Source: an uncultured Clostridia bacterium (GTDB lineage Bacteria > Bacillota > Clostridia > Christensenellales > UBA1750). Taken from it: a DNA stretch of 64,000 nucleotides. Location: contig CAJFMX010000012.1 in the NCBI GenBank assembly GCA_904393115.1, forward strand, positions 1 through 64,000, in the 5' to 3' direction. The notes beneath the pieces were generated by a model. It was not told the origin of the DNA. It was given only the letters and a program-made list of their open reading frames with translations, and did not search any database. The translations under genes were made by a program, and so were the position numbers. Each line of letters begins with the position of its first letter. Within the stretch, counting starts at the first letter, position 1. Of the stretch, positions 17,881 to 26,663 are shown piece by piece.

Positions 17881-19218
17881 TTAGAACTTGAACGGGAGCC
17901 TGCGCCCCTTCTTGCCCATCTTCCCCATCTTGCCGAACTGCTTCATCATGGCCTGGGTCTGCTCAAACTGCTTGAGGAGCTGATTGACCTGCTGGACCGT
18001 GGCGCCGGAGCCGGCGGCGATGCGCTTTTTGCGCGAGGCGTTGAGCAGCGCGGGGTTGCGCCGCTCCCGCGGGGTCATGGAGAGGATGATGGCCTCGGTG
18101 TGGCCGAGGTTCTTCTTCATCTCTTCCTCGTCGACCTCGGCGGCGATCTTGTTTCCGCCCGGGAGCATGGAGAGCATGTCCGCCATGCCGCCCATCTTGC
18201 GCATCTGCTGGAACTGGTCGAGGAAGTCCTCGAGGGTGAACTGGTTCTTGCGGATCTTCTGCTCCAGGTCCGCGGCGCGCTGCTCGTCGACCAGGGCCGT
18301 GGCCTTGTCGATGAGCGTCAGCACGTCGCCCATGCCCAGGATGCGGGAGGCCATGCGGTCCGGGTAGAAGGGCTCGATCTGGTCGAGCTTTTCGCCGACG
18401 GAGGAGAACTTGATGGGCTTGCCGGTCACGGCCTTGATGGACAGCGCCGCGCCGCCGCGGGTGTCGCCGTCCAGCTTTGTGAGCACGACGCCCGTGATGT
18501 TCAGCTTTTCGTCGAAGGTCTTTGCGACGTTGACGGCCTCCTGGCCGGTCATGGCGTCGACGACGAGCAGGATTTCCTGCGGCCGGAGCTCGCCTTTGAG
18601 GTTCTCCAGCTCCTGCATGAGCGCGTCGTCGATCTGCAGGCGGCCCGCGGTGTCGACGATCATCACGTCGCGCAGGGCGCGGATGGCCTCGCGCTTGCCC
18701 GCGCGGACGATCTCCACCGGGTCACCCTGCCCCATCTCAAAGACGGGGACGCCGACCTGGCCGCCCACCACCTGCAGCTGCTTGATGGCCGCCGGGCGGT
18801 AGACGTCCGCCGCGACAAGCAGGGGCTTTTTGCCCTGCTTGAGCAGCATGCCGGCTAGCTTTCCGGCCAGCGTGGTCTTGCCCGCGCCCTGCAGGCCGAC
18901 GAGCATGATCACCGTCGGCGGGTTGCCCGTGAACTCGAGCTTGGCCTGCGTGCCGCCCATCAGCGCCGTCATCTCCTCGCGGACGATCTTGATGACGGTC
19001 TGGCCCGCGTTCAGGGTGGTGAAGATCTCCTCGCCCACCGCGCGGTCGGTCACGCGCTTGACAAAGTCCTTGACCACAAGGTAGTTGACGTCCGCCTCGA
19101 GCAGGGCCATGCGGACCTCGCGCATCGCGTCCTTGACGTCCTTCTCGGTCAGCTTGCCGCGGTTGTTGAGTTTTTGGAACGCCGCCTGCAGCTTTTCTGC
19201 AAGTCCTTCAAACGCCAT
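17881..19218 (-). CDS. ffh: Signal recognition particle protein Ffh
   Basis: GTPase that with SRP RNA binds signal sequences on nascent chains and docks to FtsY. The 445 residues contain the N domain, the G domain with GLQGAGKTTLAGKLA (near 107), DTAGRL and TKLDGDTRGG, and the Met-rich M domain from about 300 (FLDQFQQMRKMGGMADMLSM). The ATG overlaps the end of ylxM by 11 bases, so the two are coupled. The sequence ends in a basic Gly/Lys tail. Confidence 0.97.
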   Translation of the reverse strand: MAFEGLAEKLQAAFQKLNNRGKLTEKDVKDAMREVRMALLEADVNYLVVKDFVKRVTDRAVGEEIFTTLNAGQTVIKIVREEMTALMGGTQAKLEFTGNPPTVIMLVGLQGAGKTTLAGKLAGMLLKQGKKPLLVAADVYRPAAIKQLQVVGGQVGVPVFEMGQGDPVEIVRAGKREAIRALRDVMIVDTAGRLQIDDALMQELENLKGELRPQEILLVVDAMTGQEAVNVAKTFDEKLNITGVVLTKLDGDTRGGAALSIKAVTGKPIKFSSVGEKLDQIEPFYPDRMASRILGMGDVLTLIDKATALVDEQRAADLEQKIRKNQFTLEDFLDQFQQMRKMGGMADMLSMLPGGNKIAAEVDEEEMKKNLGHTEAIILSMTPRERRNPALLNASRKKRIAAGSGATVQQVNQLLKQFEQTQAMMKQFGKMGKMGKKGRRLPFKF

Positions 19219-19549
19219 AGACGCCCTCCTTCTGCATTTCCTCGAGTATGCGCCGGGCCGCGCCCGCGTCGCCGCGCTCCAGCGCGTCCTGCGCCAGGGC
19301 GACGGCGCGGTGGAGCCTTCTGTACTTTTCGACCAGGCGGAGCTTGCCTTCCATGTCGGTCAGCGTCTTTTCCGCCTTGCGCAGGGCGTCGTGCACGGCC
19401 TGGCGGGAGACCCCGAAGCTCTCCGCGATCTCGGAGAGGGAGAGGTCCTCCTCCACGCGCAGGCGCATCATCTCGCCCTGCTTTTCGGTCAGGAGCGGGC
19501 CGTAGAAGTCCAACAGCATCGCAAGCTCTGCGTTGTGCGCGGGTTCCAT
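19208..19549 (-). CDS. ylxM: YlxM family DNA-binding protein, SRP-associated
   Basis: Helix-turn-helix protein, sigma-70 region-4-like, that precedes ffh in Firmicutes; in streptococci YlxM stimulates SRP GTPase activity. The 113 residues show the HTH segment LSLSEIAESFGVSRQAVHDALRK (split here: LSLSEIAESFG, VSRQAVHDALRK) and a C-terminal coiled helix. The ATG at 19549 has GGAGG seven bases upstream. It is driven by a consensus promoter (19598-19626) set inside a long inverted repeat. Confidence 0.93.
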   Translation of the reverse strand: MEPAHNAELAMLLDFYGPLLTEKQGEMMRLRVEEDLSLSEIAESFGVSRQAVHDALRKAEKTLTDMEGKLRLVEKYRRLHRAVALAQDALERGDAGAARRILEEMQKEGVYGV

Positions 19550-19575
19550 GCGCTCGCCTCCGTTCCCTGTGAAGC

Positions 19576-19634
19576 AAAACTGCTTGACACCTTGGGCATT
19601 ATACACGCTCGCCCCCCGGTTGTCAAGCAGTTTT
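19576..19634. repeat. 14-bp perfect inverted repeat bracketing the ylxM promoter
   Basis: Arms at 19576-19589 (AAAACTGCTTGACA on the + strand) and 19621-19634 are exact reverse complements separated by 31 bp. One arm contains the -35 box, the other begins at the predicted transcription start. This geometry suggests a regulator with two half sites around the promoter, although no binding protein is identified. Confidence 0.75.
19598..19626 (-). promoter_or_regulatory. Consensus sigma-A promoter of ylxM-ffh
   Basis: Perfect boxes: -35 TTGACA (19621-19626) and -10 TATAAT (19598-19603), spacer 17. The start would fall near 19591. Both the -35 and the initially transcribed region lie in arms of an inverted repeat. 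Confidence 0.9.
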
Positions 19635-19703
19635 ACTTTACGCCGTGATTTTTTCCGAATCTTTCCCACATTTTCGGGGGCCTTCCCCCCATCCTCTGCG
19701 GCG

Positions 19704-20029
19704 TCAGTCCCGCAGGGACAGGCGCATGTACCCTTTGGCGGGCGCAAACCCCAGACTGCGGTACAGCGGCTCCCCCATCTGCGTCGATTCGAGCAGCAGA
19801 CTCCCTGCGCCGCGCGCACGCGCATCCTCGATGCAGGCGCGCACAACGCGCGCGGCCACGCCCTGCCGCCGATATTCCGGCGCCGTGTAGACGTTCATGA
19901 GAAACGCGCAGCGGCCCGTCGGGTTGGAACCCATGGGCAGCTCGTCATGGGAATCACCGTGCCCACCCCGGCAATCCGCTCCGCGTCCTGTGCACCCGCG
20001 CGGCGCAGAACGATCTGCGCGCGCGTCAA
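19704..20029 (-). pseudogene. Decayed GNAT acetyltransferase
   Basis: Remnant of a GCN5-related N-acetyltransferase. A TTG at 20029 overlaps the ftsY stop and starts MTRAQIVLRRAGAQDAERI, a typical GNAT N terminus. This frame then stops soon after. A second frame resumes with ELPMGSNPTGRCAFLMNVYT and carries the acetyl-CoA loop EYRRQGVAARVV and the end PLYRSLGFAPAKGYMRL. Roughly 50 residues of the middle of the domain are missing, so there is an internal deletion as well as a frameshift. The intact ancestor was probably the last gene of the smc-ftsY operon. Confidence 0.75.
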
Positions 20030-20943
20030 AAGATCGCCTCGGCGTACTCGCGGGCGTTGAAGACCTGCAGGTCCTCCTTCTTCTCCCCCACACCCACGAA
20101 GTAGACGGGGAGCTGCAGCTCCTCCTTGATGGAGATGACGACCCCGCCCTTGGAGGTGCCGTCCAGCTTTGTCAGCACGATGCCGGACAGGTCCACCGCG
20201 TCGCGGAAGACGCGCGCCTGCGTCACGCCGTTCTGCCCGGTCGCGCCGTCGAGCACGAGCAGCACGTGCACGTCCGCCTGGGGGAAGTCGCGGTCGATCA
20301 CGCGGCGGATCTTCTTGAGCTCCTCCATGAGGTGGGACTTGTTGTGCAGGCGTCCGGCCGTGTCCACGATGAGCAGGTCCGCCCGCTTCGCCTTGGCCGA
20401 GGCCACGGCGTCAAAGACCACCGCAGCCGGGTCCGCGCCCTCGCCGTGGGCGACGATGGGCACGCCCGCGCGCTGCGCCCAGATGGTGAGCTGCTCGGTC
20501 GCCGCCGCGCGGAAGGTGTCCGCCGCGGCCAGGATCACGCTCTTTCCCTCGTCCTTGAAGTGGCAGGCGAGCTTGCCGATGGTCGTGGTCTTTCCCACGC
20601 CGTTTACGCCCACGACCAGGATCACCGACGGGGACTTGGGGCGGAAGGGCTCGGCCTGCATCATGTCCGCGACGATCTCCTTGAGGATGCCGCGCACGGC
20701 CTCCGGGTTCCCCTCGCGGCGGCGGCGCACCTCGTCCTTGAGGCGGGCGATGATCTCCTCCGTGGTCTTGACGCCGATGTCCGCGCCGATGAGCACGGCC
20801 TCCAGGTCGTCGTAAAAGTCGTCGTCCAGCTCCTTGTAGACGCCCGTGAGCTGGTCGATGGCGTGGGTGATGGACTCGCGTGTCTTGGTCATGCCCTCGC
20901 GCAGGCGGGCAAACAGCCCCTTCTTTTCCCTATTCTCCGTCAT
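20026..20943 (-). CDS. ftsY: Signal recognition particle receptor FtsY
   Basis: Membrane-associated GTPase that receives the Ffh-ribosome complex. The 305 residues have a short NG-type architecture without the long acidic A domain of E. coli. The G motifs are GVNGVGKTTTIGKLA (near 110), DTAGRLHNK and TKLDGTSKGG. The start at 20943 overlaps the smc stop by 14 bases, and smc-ftsY is a conserved pair. Its 3' end runs into the GNAT remnant. Confidence 0.97.
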   Translation of the reverse strand: MTENREKKGLFARLREGMTKTRESITHAIDQLTGVYKELDDDFYDDLEAVLIGADIGVKTTEEIIARLKDEVRRRREGNPEAVRGILKEIVADMMQAEPFRPKSPSVILVVGVNGVGKTTTIGKLACHFKDEGKSVILAAADTFRAAATEQLTIWAQRAGVPIVAHGEGADPAAVVFDAVASAKAKRADLLIVDTAGRLHNKSHLMEELKKIRRVIDRDFPQADVHVLLVLDGATGQNGVTQARVFRDAVDLSGIVLTKLDGTSKGGVVISIKEELQLPVYFVGVGEKKEDLQVFNAREYAEAIF

Positions 20944-23900
20944 GGCTCTCCTCCTCCAATTGTTCTTCCAAATCGCGCAGCTGCACCGAGACCATGCGGG
21001 AAACGCCCTTCTCCTCCATGGCCACGCCGTAGAGCGCGTCGCAGCGCTCCATGGTGCCCTTGCGGTGGGTGATGACGATGAACTGCGTGTCCCGGCTGTA
21101 CTGCTTGAGATAGTCTGCAAAGTTCGCCACGTTCGCCTCGTCCAGCGCCGCCTCGATCTCGTCCAGGATGCAGAACGGGGAGGGCCGGATCTCCAGCATG
21201 GCAAAGAGAATCGCAATGGCCGTCAGCGCCCGCTCCCCGCCCGAGAGCAGGGAGAGCAATTGCAGCTTCTTTCCCGGCGGCTGGGCCACGATGTCGATTC
21301 CGCAGGTGAGGACGTTCTTTTCGTCCTGGAGCTGCAGCTTTGCCGTGCCGCCGCCAAAGAGCCTTGTGAACGTGCGCGCAAAGTGCTCGTTGATGCGCTG
21401 GAACTGCTCGGCAAACTGTTCCTCCATCTTCTTCTGCAGCTCGTCCAGGATCTCCTGCAGGTCGCGCTGGGCCTTGCGCAGGTCCGCGCGCTGGCGCTCC
21501 ATGTCGTCGTAGCGCCCGCGCGTCTCCTCGTACTCGTCCAGCGCGCCGACGTTGACCGCGCCAAGGCTGCGGATCTCGCGGCGCAATTCGTCGATGCGGC
21601 CGCGCGAAGCGGCCTCGTCGTAGTCCGGGTCGCACTCCGGCCGCGCGGTTTCCAGCGTCAGCTCGTACCGCTCCCAGATGCGGTCCTGGAGCTGCTTGAG
21701 CTCCGCCGCCCACCGCCCCTGGGCGAGCTGCAGGCGGTGCAGGCTCTCCTGCGCCTGCGCGGCGCGGGTGCGCTCGCCCTCCAGGCGCGCCTCCAGGTCG
21801 GCGATCCTGCCGCGCAGCGCCTCCCGCGCGCGGGACTCCGCCTCCAGCGTCTCGTTCTGCGCCGCAAGGGTTTCCCGCAGGCGGGCGAGCGCGGCCTGCT
21901 TTTCGGCAAGGCGCCCTTCGTCCGCGGCCATGCGCTCAAGAAGCGCATTCCGGCTGCGCTCGCGGATGGCGGCCGCGGCGCGCAGCTCCTGCTCGCTGCC
22001 CTGGAAGCGCTTTTCGTCGCGCTGGGCCATCTCCCACTCGGCCTGGCGGCCCGCCTCGTTGGCGCGCGCCTCGGCCAGATGCGCGCGGAGGTCTTCCAGC
22101 GCCTCCCGGCGCTGGACCAGCTCCGCCGTCATGCGGGCGATGTCCTCCTGCGTCGTGGCGGAGGCGCGCTCGGCGCTGCCCGTGCGCGCGTCCATGCGCC
22201 GGATCTCCTCGTCGATCTCCCCGATGCTGTCCCGGAGCTGCTCCCGCTCCAGCGCCGCCTTCTGCTGGCGGTCGCGGGCGGCCTCCTCCGCGTCGCCTGC
22301 GCGCTTTAGGCGCTCCTGCTCGCGGGCGACGGCGATGTCCTGCTGGTGCGCGCGCTCGCGGGCCTGGGCGACCTCCTCCTGGGCGCGCGCAAGGTCCCCG
22401 CCGATGCTCTCCACGCGCGCCTGCAGGGCCTCGCCGCGGCTCTTGAGCGTCTCGACGGCCGCGCGGTGCTCGTCGATCTCCCGCTGGCGCGAGAGGATCG
22501 AGGTGGAGCGCGCGCTGACGGAGCCGCCCGTCATGGACCCGCCCGAGTGCATGACGTCCCCGGCGAGGGTCACCAGGCGGAAGGCGTGCCGCCCGGCGCG
22601 CATGATGGCGATGCCCGCGTCCAGGTCCCGGGCGATGACGGTGCGGCCCAACAGGTTCTCCGCCACGGGGCGGAACCGCTCGTCGTACCCCACCAGCTCC
22701 GAGGCGAGGCCGAGGCAGCCGTCCATCTGCAGGACCTGCCGCTCGGCCGGGCTGAGCACGCGCCCGCGCACGGAGCTGAGCGGCAGAAAGGTCGCGCGGC
22801 CCATGCGGTTCTGCCGAAGGTACTCGATCATGACCTTGGCGTCCTCCTCGCGGGCGCAGACGAGGTTCTGCATCGCGCCGCCCAGGGCCATCTCCACGGC
22901 GCGCTCGATCTCCTTGGGCACGCGCAGCAGCCCCGCGACCACGCCGTAGAGCCCCGGCGCGCCGCGGAAGCGCCGCAGCACCTCGCGCACGGAGTTCTGG
23001 TATCCCTCGTAGTCGCGCTGCATCTGCTCGAGCATCTTCAGGCGCGACTGCGCCTCGCGCAGCGCGCCGGCCGTGCGCTGGATGTTGACGCCGAGCTGCT
23101 GGCTCTCCACCTGCAGGGCGGCCTGGCGGTCCATGGCGCGGTCGCGCGCGCCCTCCAGCTCGCCGCAGGTCTCCTGCGCCGCGCGCAGCAGCGCCTCGGC
23201 CTTCTCCCGCTCGGCCGACGCGGCCTCCAGGGCGCCGGCCCGCTCCTGCGCGCCGCCTTCCAGCGCGTCCAGGCGGGCCTGCAAGCCCTCGCGCGTGGCG
23301 GCCAGGCGGGCCTGCGCGCTCTTTACGTCGCTCAGGGCGTTGAAGGAGCGGATCATCTCCTCCTTGCCGCGCTCGATCGTCTCCTCCCGCGCGGCGACGT
23401 CCTGCGCGGCCTCCTCGGCCTGGCCCTCCAGGTCGCGGATGCGCGCGCGGATCTCCGCAAGGTCGCGGGCGTACTTCTCCTGCTTGCCGCGGCTCTCCTG
23501 CTGCTGGCGGGCCAGGGCGCTGCGCTGGGACTCGTCCTTTTCTTTCTCCTGGGCCAGGCGCTCGGCCTCCTTTTTCGCCGAGGCGATGCGCTCGCGCAGG
23601 AGGTTTGCGTCGCCCTCCTGGATCTGCGCGCTGCGCGTATCCTCGAGCACGCGGGCGTGCAGATCGGACAGGCGGGCGTCCGCGTCGAGGATGCCCTGCT
23701 CCATCTCGGCCCTCTCGCGGCGGCCGGCCTCCTCCTTCGCCTTTGCCGCCTGCATCTGCGCCTCGGTTTCGGCGATCTGGCCGTCCACCTGCTCCAGGTT
23801 TCCGGTCAGGCGGTCGTGGTTGTAGGCAAAGGAGCTGATCTCCAGGCGGCGCAGCTCGTCCGTGAGCCTGCGGTAGCGCCGGGCGTCGGCGGCCTGGCGC

Positions 23901-24517
23901 TCCAGGTCCGGCAGCCTGCCCCCGATTTCGCCCAGGATGTCCTCCACGCGCTCCAGGTTCTGGTTCGTGTTCTCCATGCGGCGCTCGGCCTCGGCCCGGC
24001 GCGCCTTGTACTTGGTGATGCCCGCGGCCTCCTCAAAGACGTTGCGCCGCTCCTCGCTCTTGACGGAGAGGATCTCGTCGATGCGGCCCTGGCCGATGAG
24101 GGAATAGCCCTCCTTGCCGATGCCCGTGTCGCGCAGCAGGTCGACGATGTCCTTCAGGCGGCAGGGGGCCTTGTTGAGGCAGTACTCGCTGTCGCCGTTG
24201 CGGTAGACGCGCCGGGTGATCATCACCTCGGCAAAGGAGACGGGCAGCGCCCCGTCCTCGTTGTCAAAGACGAGGCTGACCTCGCAGTAGGCCTGGGCCT
24301 TGCGCGTCTGCGTTCCGCCGAAGATGACGTCCTCCATCTTGGCGCCGCGCAGGGTCTTTGCGCTCTGTTCGCCCAGGACCCAGCGGACCGCGTCGGCGAT
24401 GTTGCTCTTGCCGCTGCCGTTGGGCCCGACCACGCCCGTCACCCCGTCGGGGAAGACCATCTCCACGCGGTCTGCAAAGGACTTGAACCCGTAGATTTCC
24501 AATCTCTTCAGTCGCAA
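20930..24517 (-). CDS. smc: Chromosome segregation protein SMC
   Basis: Condensin ATPase that works with ScpA and ScpB to compact and separate origins. The 1195 residues have Walker A GPNGSGKS at 31-38, long coiled coils on both sides of a central hinge (about 500-640), and the C-terminal ABC signature LLSGGERALTAIA with Walker B CILDEIEAALD. Length is standard. The start is a TTG at 24517 aligned with the family opening (LKRLEIYGFKSFAD), with GAGGG about seven bases upstream. It follows rnc by ten bases. Confidence 0.97.
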   Translation of the reverse strand: MRLKRLEIYGFKSFADRVEMVFPDGVTGVVGPNGSGKSNIADAVRWVLGEQSAKTLRGAKMEDVIFGGTQTRKAQAYCEVSLVFDNEDGALPVSFAEVMITRRVYRNGDSEYCLNKAPCRLKDIVDLLRDTGIGKEGYSLIGQGRIDEILSVKSEERRNVFEEAAGITKYKARRAEAERRMENTNQNLERVEDILGEIGGRLPDLERQAADARRYRRLTDELRRLEISSFAYNHDRLTGNLEQVDGQIAETEAQMQAAKAKEEAGRRERAEMEQGILDADARLSDLHARVLEDTRSAQIQEGDANLLRERIASAKKEAERLAQEKEKDESQRSALARQQQESRGKQEKYARDLAEIRARIRDLEGQAEEAAQDVAAREETIERGKEEMIRSFNALSDVKSAQARLAATREGLQARLDALEGGAQERAGALEAASAEREKAEALLRAAQETCGELEGARDRAMDRQAALQVESQQLGVNIQRTAGALREAQSRLKMLEQMQRDYEGYQNSVREVLRRFRGAPGLYGVVAGLLRVPKEIERAVEMALGGAMQNLVCAREEDAKVMIEYLRQNRMGRATFLPLSSVRGRVLSPAERQVLQMDGCLGLASELVGYDERFRPVAENLLGRTVIARDLDAGIAIMRAGRHAFRLVTLAGDVMHSGGSMTGGSVSARSTSILSRQREIDEHRAAVETLKSRGEALQARVESIGGDLARAQEEVAQARERAHQQDIAVAREQERLKRAGDAEEAARDRQQKAALEREQLRDSIGEIDEEIRRMDARTGSAERASATTQEDIARMTAELVQRREALEDLRAHLAEARANEAGRQAEWEMAQRDEKRFQGSEQELRAAAAIRERSRNALLERMAADEGRLAEKQAALARLRETLAAQNETLEAESRAREALRGRIADLEARLEGERTRAAQAQESLHRLQLAQGRWAAELKQLQDRIWERYELTLETARPECDPDYDEAASRGRIDELRREIRSLGAVNVGALDEYEETRGRYDDMERQRADLRKAQRDLQEILDELQKKMEEQFAEQFQRINEHFARTFTRLFGGGTAKLQLQDEKNVLTCGIDIVAQPPGKKLQLLSLLSGGERALTAIAILFAMLEIRPSPFCILDEIEAALDEANVANFADYLKQYSRDTQFIVITHRKGTMERCDALYGVAMEEKGVSRMVSVQLRDLEEQLEEESHDGE

Positions 24518-24527
24518 TGCTCCGCCC

Positions 24528-25184
24528 TCACAGTCCCTGCCGGCTCAGCGCGTCGCGCGCGGCCTGCTGCTCGGCGTGCTTTTTGCTGCTGCCCTCGCCG
24601 CGCCCGGTGACGGCCCCGCAGAGCTCGACCTCCGCAAAGAAGGTGCGCATGTGCGCAGGCCCCTCCTCCCCGACGATGCGGTAGACGGGCGTTTCCCCGG
24701 TCACGGACTGCGCCAGTTCCTGGTACTCGGTCTTGTAGTCGTGCACGCGCGGCGCGTCCGCGATGGGCACGACCGCTTCGATCAGGCGGCGCGCATCCTC
24801 CATGCCGCCGTCCAGGTACATCGCGCCCAGGAGGGCCTCCATGGCGTCGGCCAGGATGGAGGGCTTTTCGCGCCCGCCGCCGCGCTCCTCGCCGATGCCC
24901 AGCAGCAGGTTTTCCCCCAGGTGCAGGCGGCGCGCGGCGACCTCCAGCGCGCTCTCCTGCACGCAGCGCGCGCGCAGGCGCGAGAGCTTGCCCTCCGGCA
25001 GGTCGGGGTACTGCTTGTAGAGCCGGACGCTCGTGCAGAGCTGCAGCACCGCGTCGCCCAGGAACTCCAGGCGCTGGTTGTGCACGTGCGTCTCCCCGGC
25101 GTAGGAGGGATGCGTCATGGCCAGCTTCAGCAGGGACTTGTCTCGAAAGGTGTAGCCGATGGCCTGTTCCAACTTTTCAAACAT
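24528..25184 (-). CDS. rnc: Ribonuclease III
   Basis: Double-strand-specific endonuclease for rRNA precursors and structured RNAs. The 218 residues hold the catalytic domain with HPSYAGE and the signature QRLEFLGDAVLQL, the second acidic site DAMEALLGAMYLDGG, and a C-terminal dsRNA-binding domain (DYKTEYQELAQ to KKHAEQQAARDAL). The first residue of the signature is Gln where Glu is usual. ATG at 25184; the acpP-rnc-smc-ftsY order is conserved. Confidence 0.96.
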   Translation of the reverse strand: MFEKLEQAIGYTFRDKSLLKLAMTHPSYAGETHVHNQRLEFLGDAVLQLCTSVRLYKQYPDLPEGKLSRLRARCVQESALEVAARRLHLGENLLLGIGEERGGGREKPSILADAMEALLGAMYLDGGMEDARRLIEAVVPIADAPRVHDYKTEYQELAQSVTGETPVYRIVGEEGPAHMRTFFAEVELCGAVTGRGEGSSKKHAEQQAARDALSRQGL

Positions 25185-25204
25185 TGCCTGTCCTTTCCTC
25201 GTCC

Positions 25205-25280
25205 GGCATACATCAGCCAGGGGCGCGCCCGGGCTCATGTATGCCTACGCACCGAAAGAAGCCTGTTCCCCCGGTGCGTA
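25205..25280 (-). other. Two tandem hairpins between acpP and rnc
   Basis: Two perfect 9-bp stems follow one another: 25205-25213 with 25237-25245, enclosing the palindrome GGGCGCGCCC, and 25246-25254 with 25272-25280. There is no T run, so they are less likely to be simple terminators. They could be RNase III or processing sites at the head of the rnc message. Confidence 0.6.
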
Positions 25281-25300
25281 CGCGAATGATGCCGATTGAT

Positions 25301-25528
25301 TTACTTCTGATTTTCCTCGATGTAGCGCATGGCGTCGGCGACGGTCTTGAGCTTGGTCAGGTCCTCGTCCGGGATCTCGATGCCAAACTCCGTCTCCATC
25401 TCCATCACCATCGCAACCACGTCCAGCGAATCCGCCTTGAGGTCCTCGATCAGCCGGGACTCCGGCTGGATCGTGGAGGCGTCGATGCCGAGCTGGTCGG
25501 CGATCATTGCCGCGATCTTTTCAAACAC
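25301..25528 (-). CDS. acpP: Acyl carrier protein
   Basis: Carries growing acyl chains on a phosphopantetheine arm in fatty-acid synthesis. The 75 acidic residues contain the modification site Ser34 in LKADSLDVVAMVM. The start is a GTG at 25528 with AGGAGG upstream. It lies between plsX and rnc; fabD and fabG, which usually stand between plsX and acpP, are absent here. Confidence 0.96.
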   Translation of the reverse strand: MFEKIAAMIADQLGIDASTIQPESRLIEDLKADSLDVVAMVMEMETEFGIEIPDEDLTKLKTVADAMRYIEENQK

Positions 25529-25559
25529 GCTCTTCTCCTCCTCTCCGTCTCTGTGCTGT

Positions 25560-26579
25560 CTATTTCGCCGCATCGCCCGCGGCCGCGCTGAGCTGCCCGG
25601 CGATGATGTCGACCACCTTGCCCTCGACCATGGTGCGCGCCTGCCGGATGGCGCAGGCATAGGCGTGCGCCTTGGACGAGCCGTGCGCCTTGACCACGGC
25701 CCCCGTCACGCCCAGCAGCGCCGCGCCGCCGTACTGCTCGTAGTCCAGCTCGTTCTTCAGGCCCTTGAGCGCGGGCTTGACGAGCAGCGCGCCCACCTTG
25801 GAGCGCGTGGAGGAGAGCAGGCCGTCCTTGAGCTTGCCGAGGATGAGCTGCGCCGCGCCCTCGGTGGACTTGAGCAGGATGTTGCCGGCAAAGCCGTCGC
25901 AGACGATCACCTGCACGCAGCCGGTGAGCGCGTCGCGCGCCTCGACATTGCCGTAGAAGTCCACCAGCGGGTGGTCCCGCAGCAGCGGGAAGGTCGACTT
26001 GGCCAGGTCGTTGCCCTTCTCGTCCTCCGCGCCGATGTTGAGCAGGCCGACCTTGGGCTTGTCCACGCCCATCACGCCGCGCATGTAGGCCTGGCCCATG
26101 AGCGCGAACTGGACCAGGTACTCCGGCTTGCAGTCCACGTTCGCGCCGCAGTCGATGAGCATGACCGGCTTGCCGGCCGCCGTGGGCAGCAGGGGCGCCA
26201 GGGCCGGCCGGTTGATGCCGCGGATGCGCCCGATGCGGAAGATTCCCCCCGCAAGCGCCGCGCCCGTGGATCCGGCGGTGACCGCCGCGTCCGCCTCGCC
26301 CGCCTTGACCGCGTCCATGGTCTTGACCAGGGACGCGTTGAGCTTGCGGCGGATGGCCAGCGTGGGGCTCTCGTGGTTGGTGATGACGTCCGGCGCGTCG
26401 ATGATGCGCACGCGCGCCTCGTCGTGCGGCCGGCCGGCCAGGAGCTTGCGCACCTCCTCCTGCGCGCCGCAGAAGATGACGTGGATGTCCGGCATTTCCC
26501 GCATGGCCTCCAGCGCGCCGTCCAGCACGCAGTCGGGCGCGTTGTCCCCGCCGTAGACGTCCACCGCAATTCGGATCAT
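25560..26579 (-). CDS. plsX: Phosphate acyltransferase PlsX
   Basis: Converts acyl-ACP to acyl phosphate for phosphatidic acid synthesis by PlsY. The 339 residues start with IAVDVYGGDNAP, where most members have DAMGGD, and keep the conserved NHESPTLAIRRK, VTAGSTGAALAGG, LIDCGANVDCKP and CDGFAGNILLKS blocks. ATG at 26579 with GGGGAGG upstream. It directly precedes acpP, giving a lipid precursor unit from its own promoter. Confidence 0.96.
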   Translation of the reverse strand: MIRIAVDVYGGDNAPDCVLDGALEAMREMPDIHVIFCGAQEEVRKLLAGRPHDEARVRIIDAPDVITNHESPTLAIRRKLNASLVKTMDAVKAGEADAAVTAGSTGAALAGGIFRIGRIRGINRPALAPLLPTAAGKPVMLIDCGANVDCKPEYLVQFALMGQAYMRGVMGVDKPKVGLLNIGAEDEKGNDLAKSTFPLLRDHPLVDFYGNVEARDALTGCVQVIVCDGFAGNILLKSTEGAAQLILGKLKDGLLSSTRSKVGALLVKPALKGLKNELDYEQYGGAALLGVTGAVVKAHGSSKAHAYACAIRQARTMVEGKVVDIIAGQLSAAAGDAAK

Positions 26580-26613
26580 GCTCGTTCCTCCCCTATGCAA
26601 AAATTCCTCTCTC

Positions 26614-26642
26614 ATGATAGCAGAGAACGCGGTCAAATGCAA
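26614..26642 (-). promoter_or_regulatory. Predicted promoter of plsX-acpP
   Basis: The -10 TATCAT (26614-26619) and -35 TTGCAT (26637-26642) are 17 bases apart. A closer TTGACC is only 11 bases from the -10 and does not fit. No FapR-like operator was recognised. Confidence 0.5.
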
Positions 26643-26663
26643 GATTGCCGCGTTTTTCGGCCC

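Noticed and set aside
19584-19612. A second, divergent promoter on the + strand using TTGACA at 19584-19589.
   Set aside because: No -10 box lies at 16-18 bases; the TTGACA there is simply the mirrored repeat arm.
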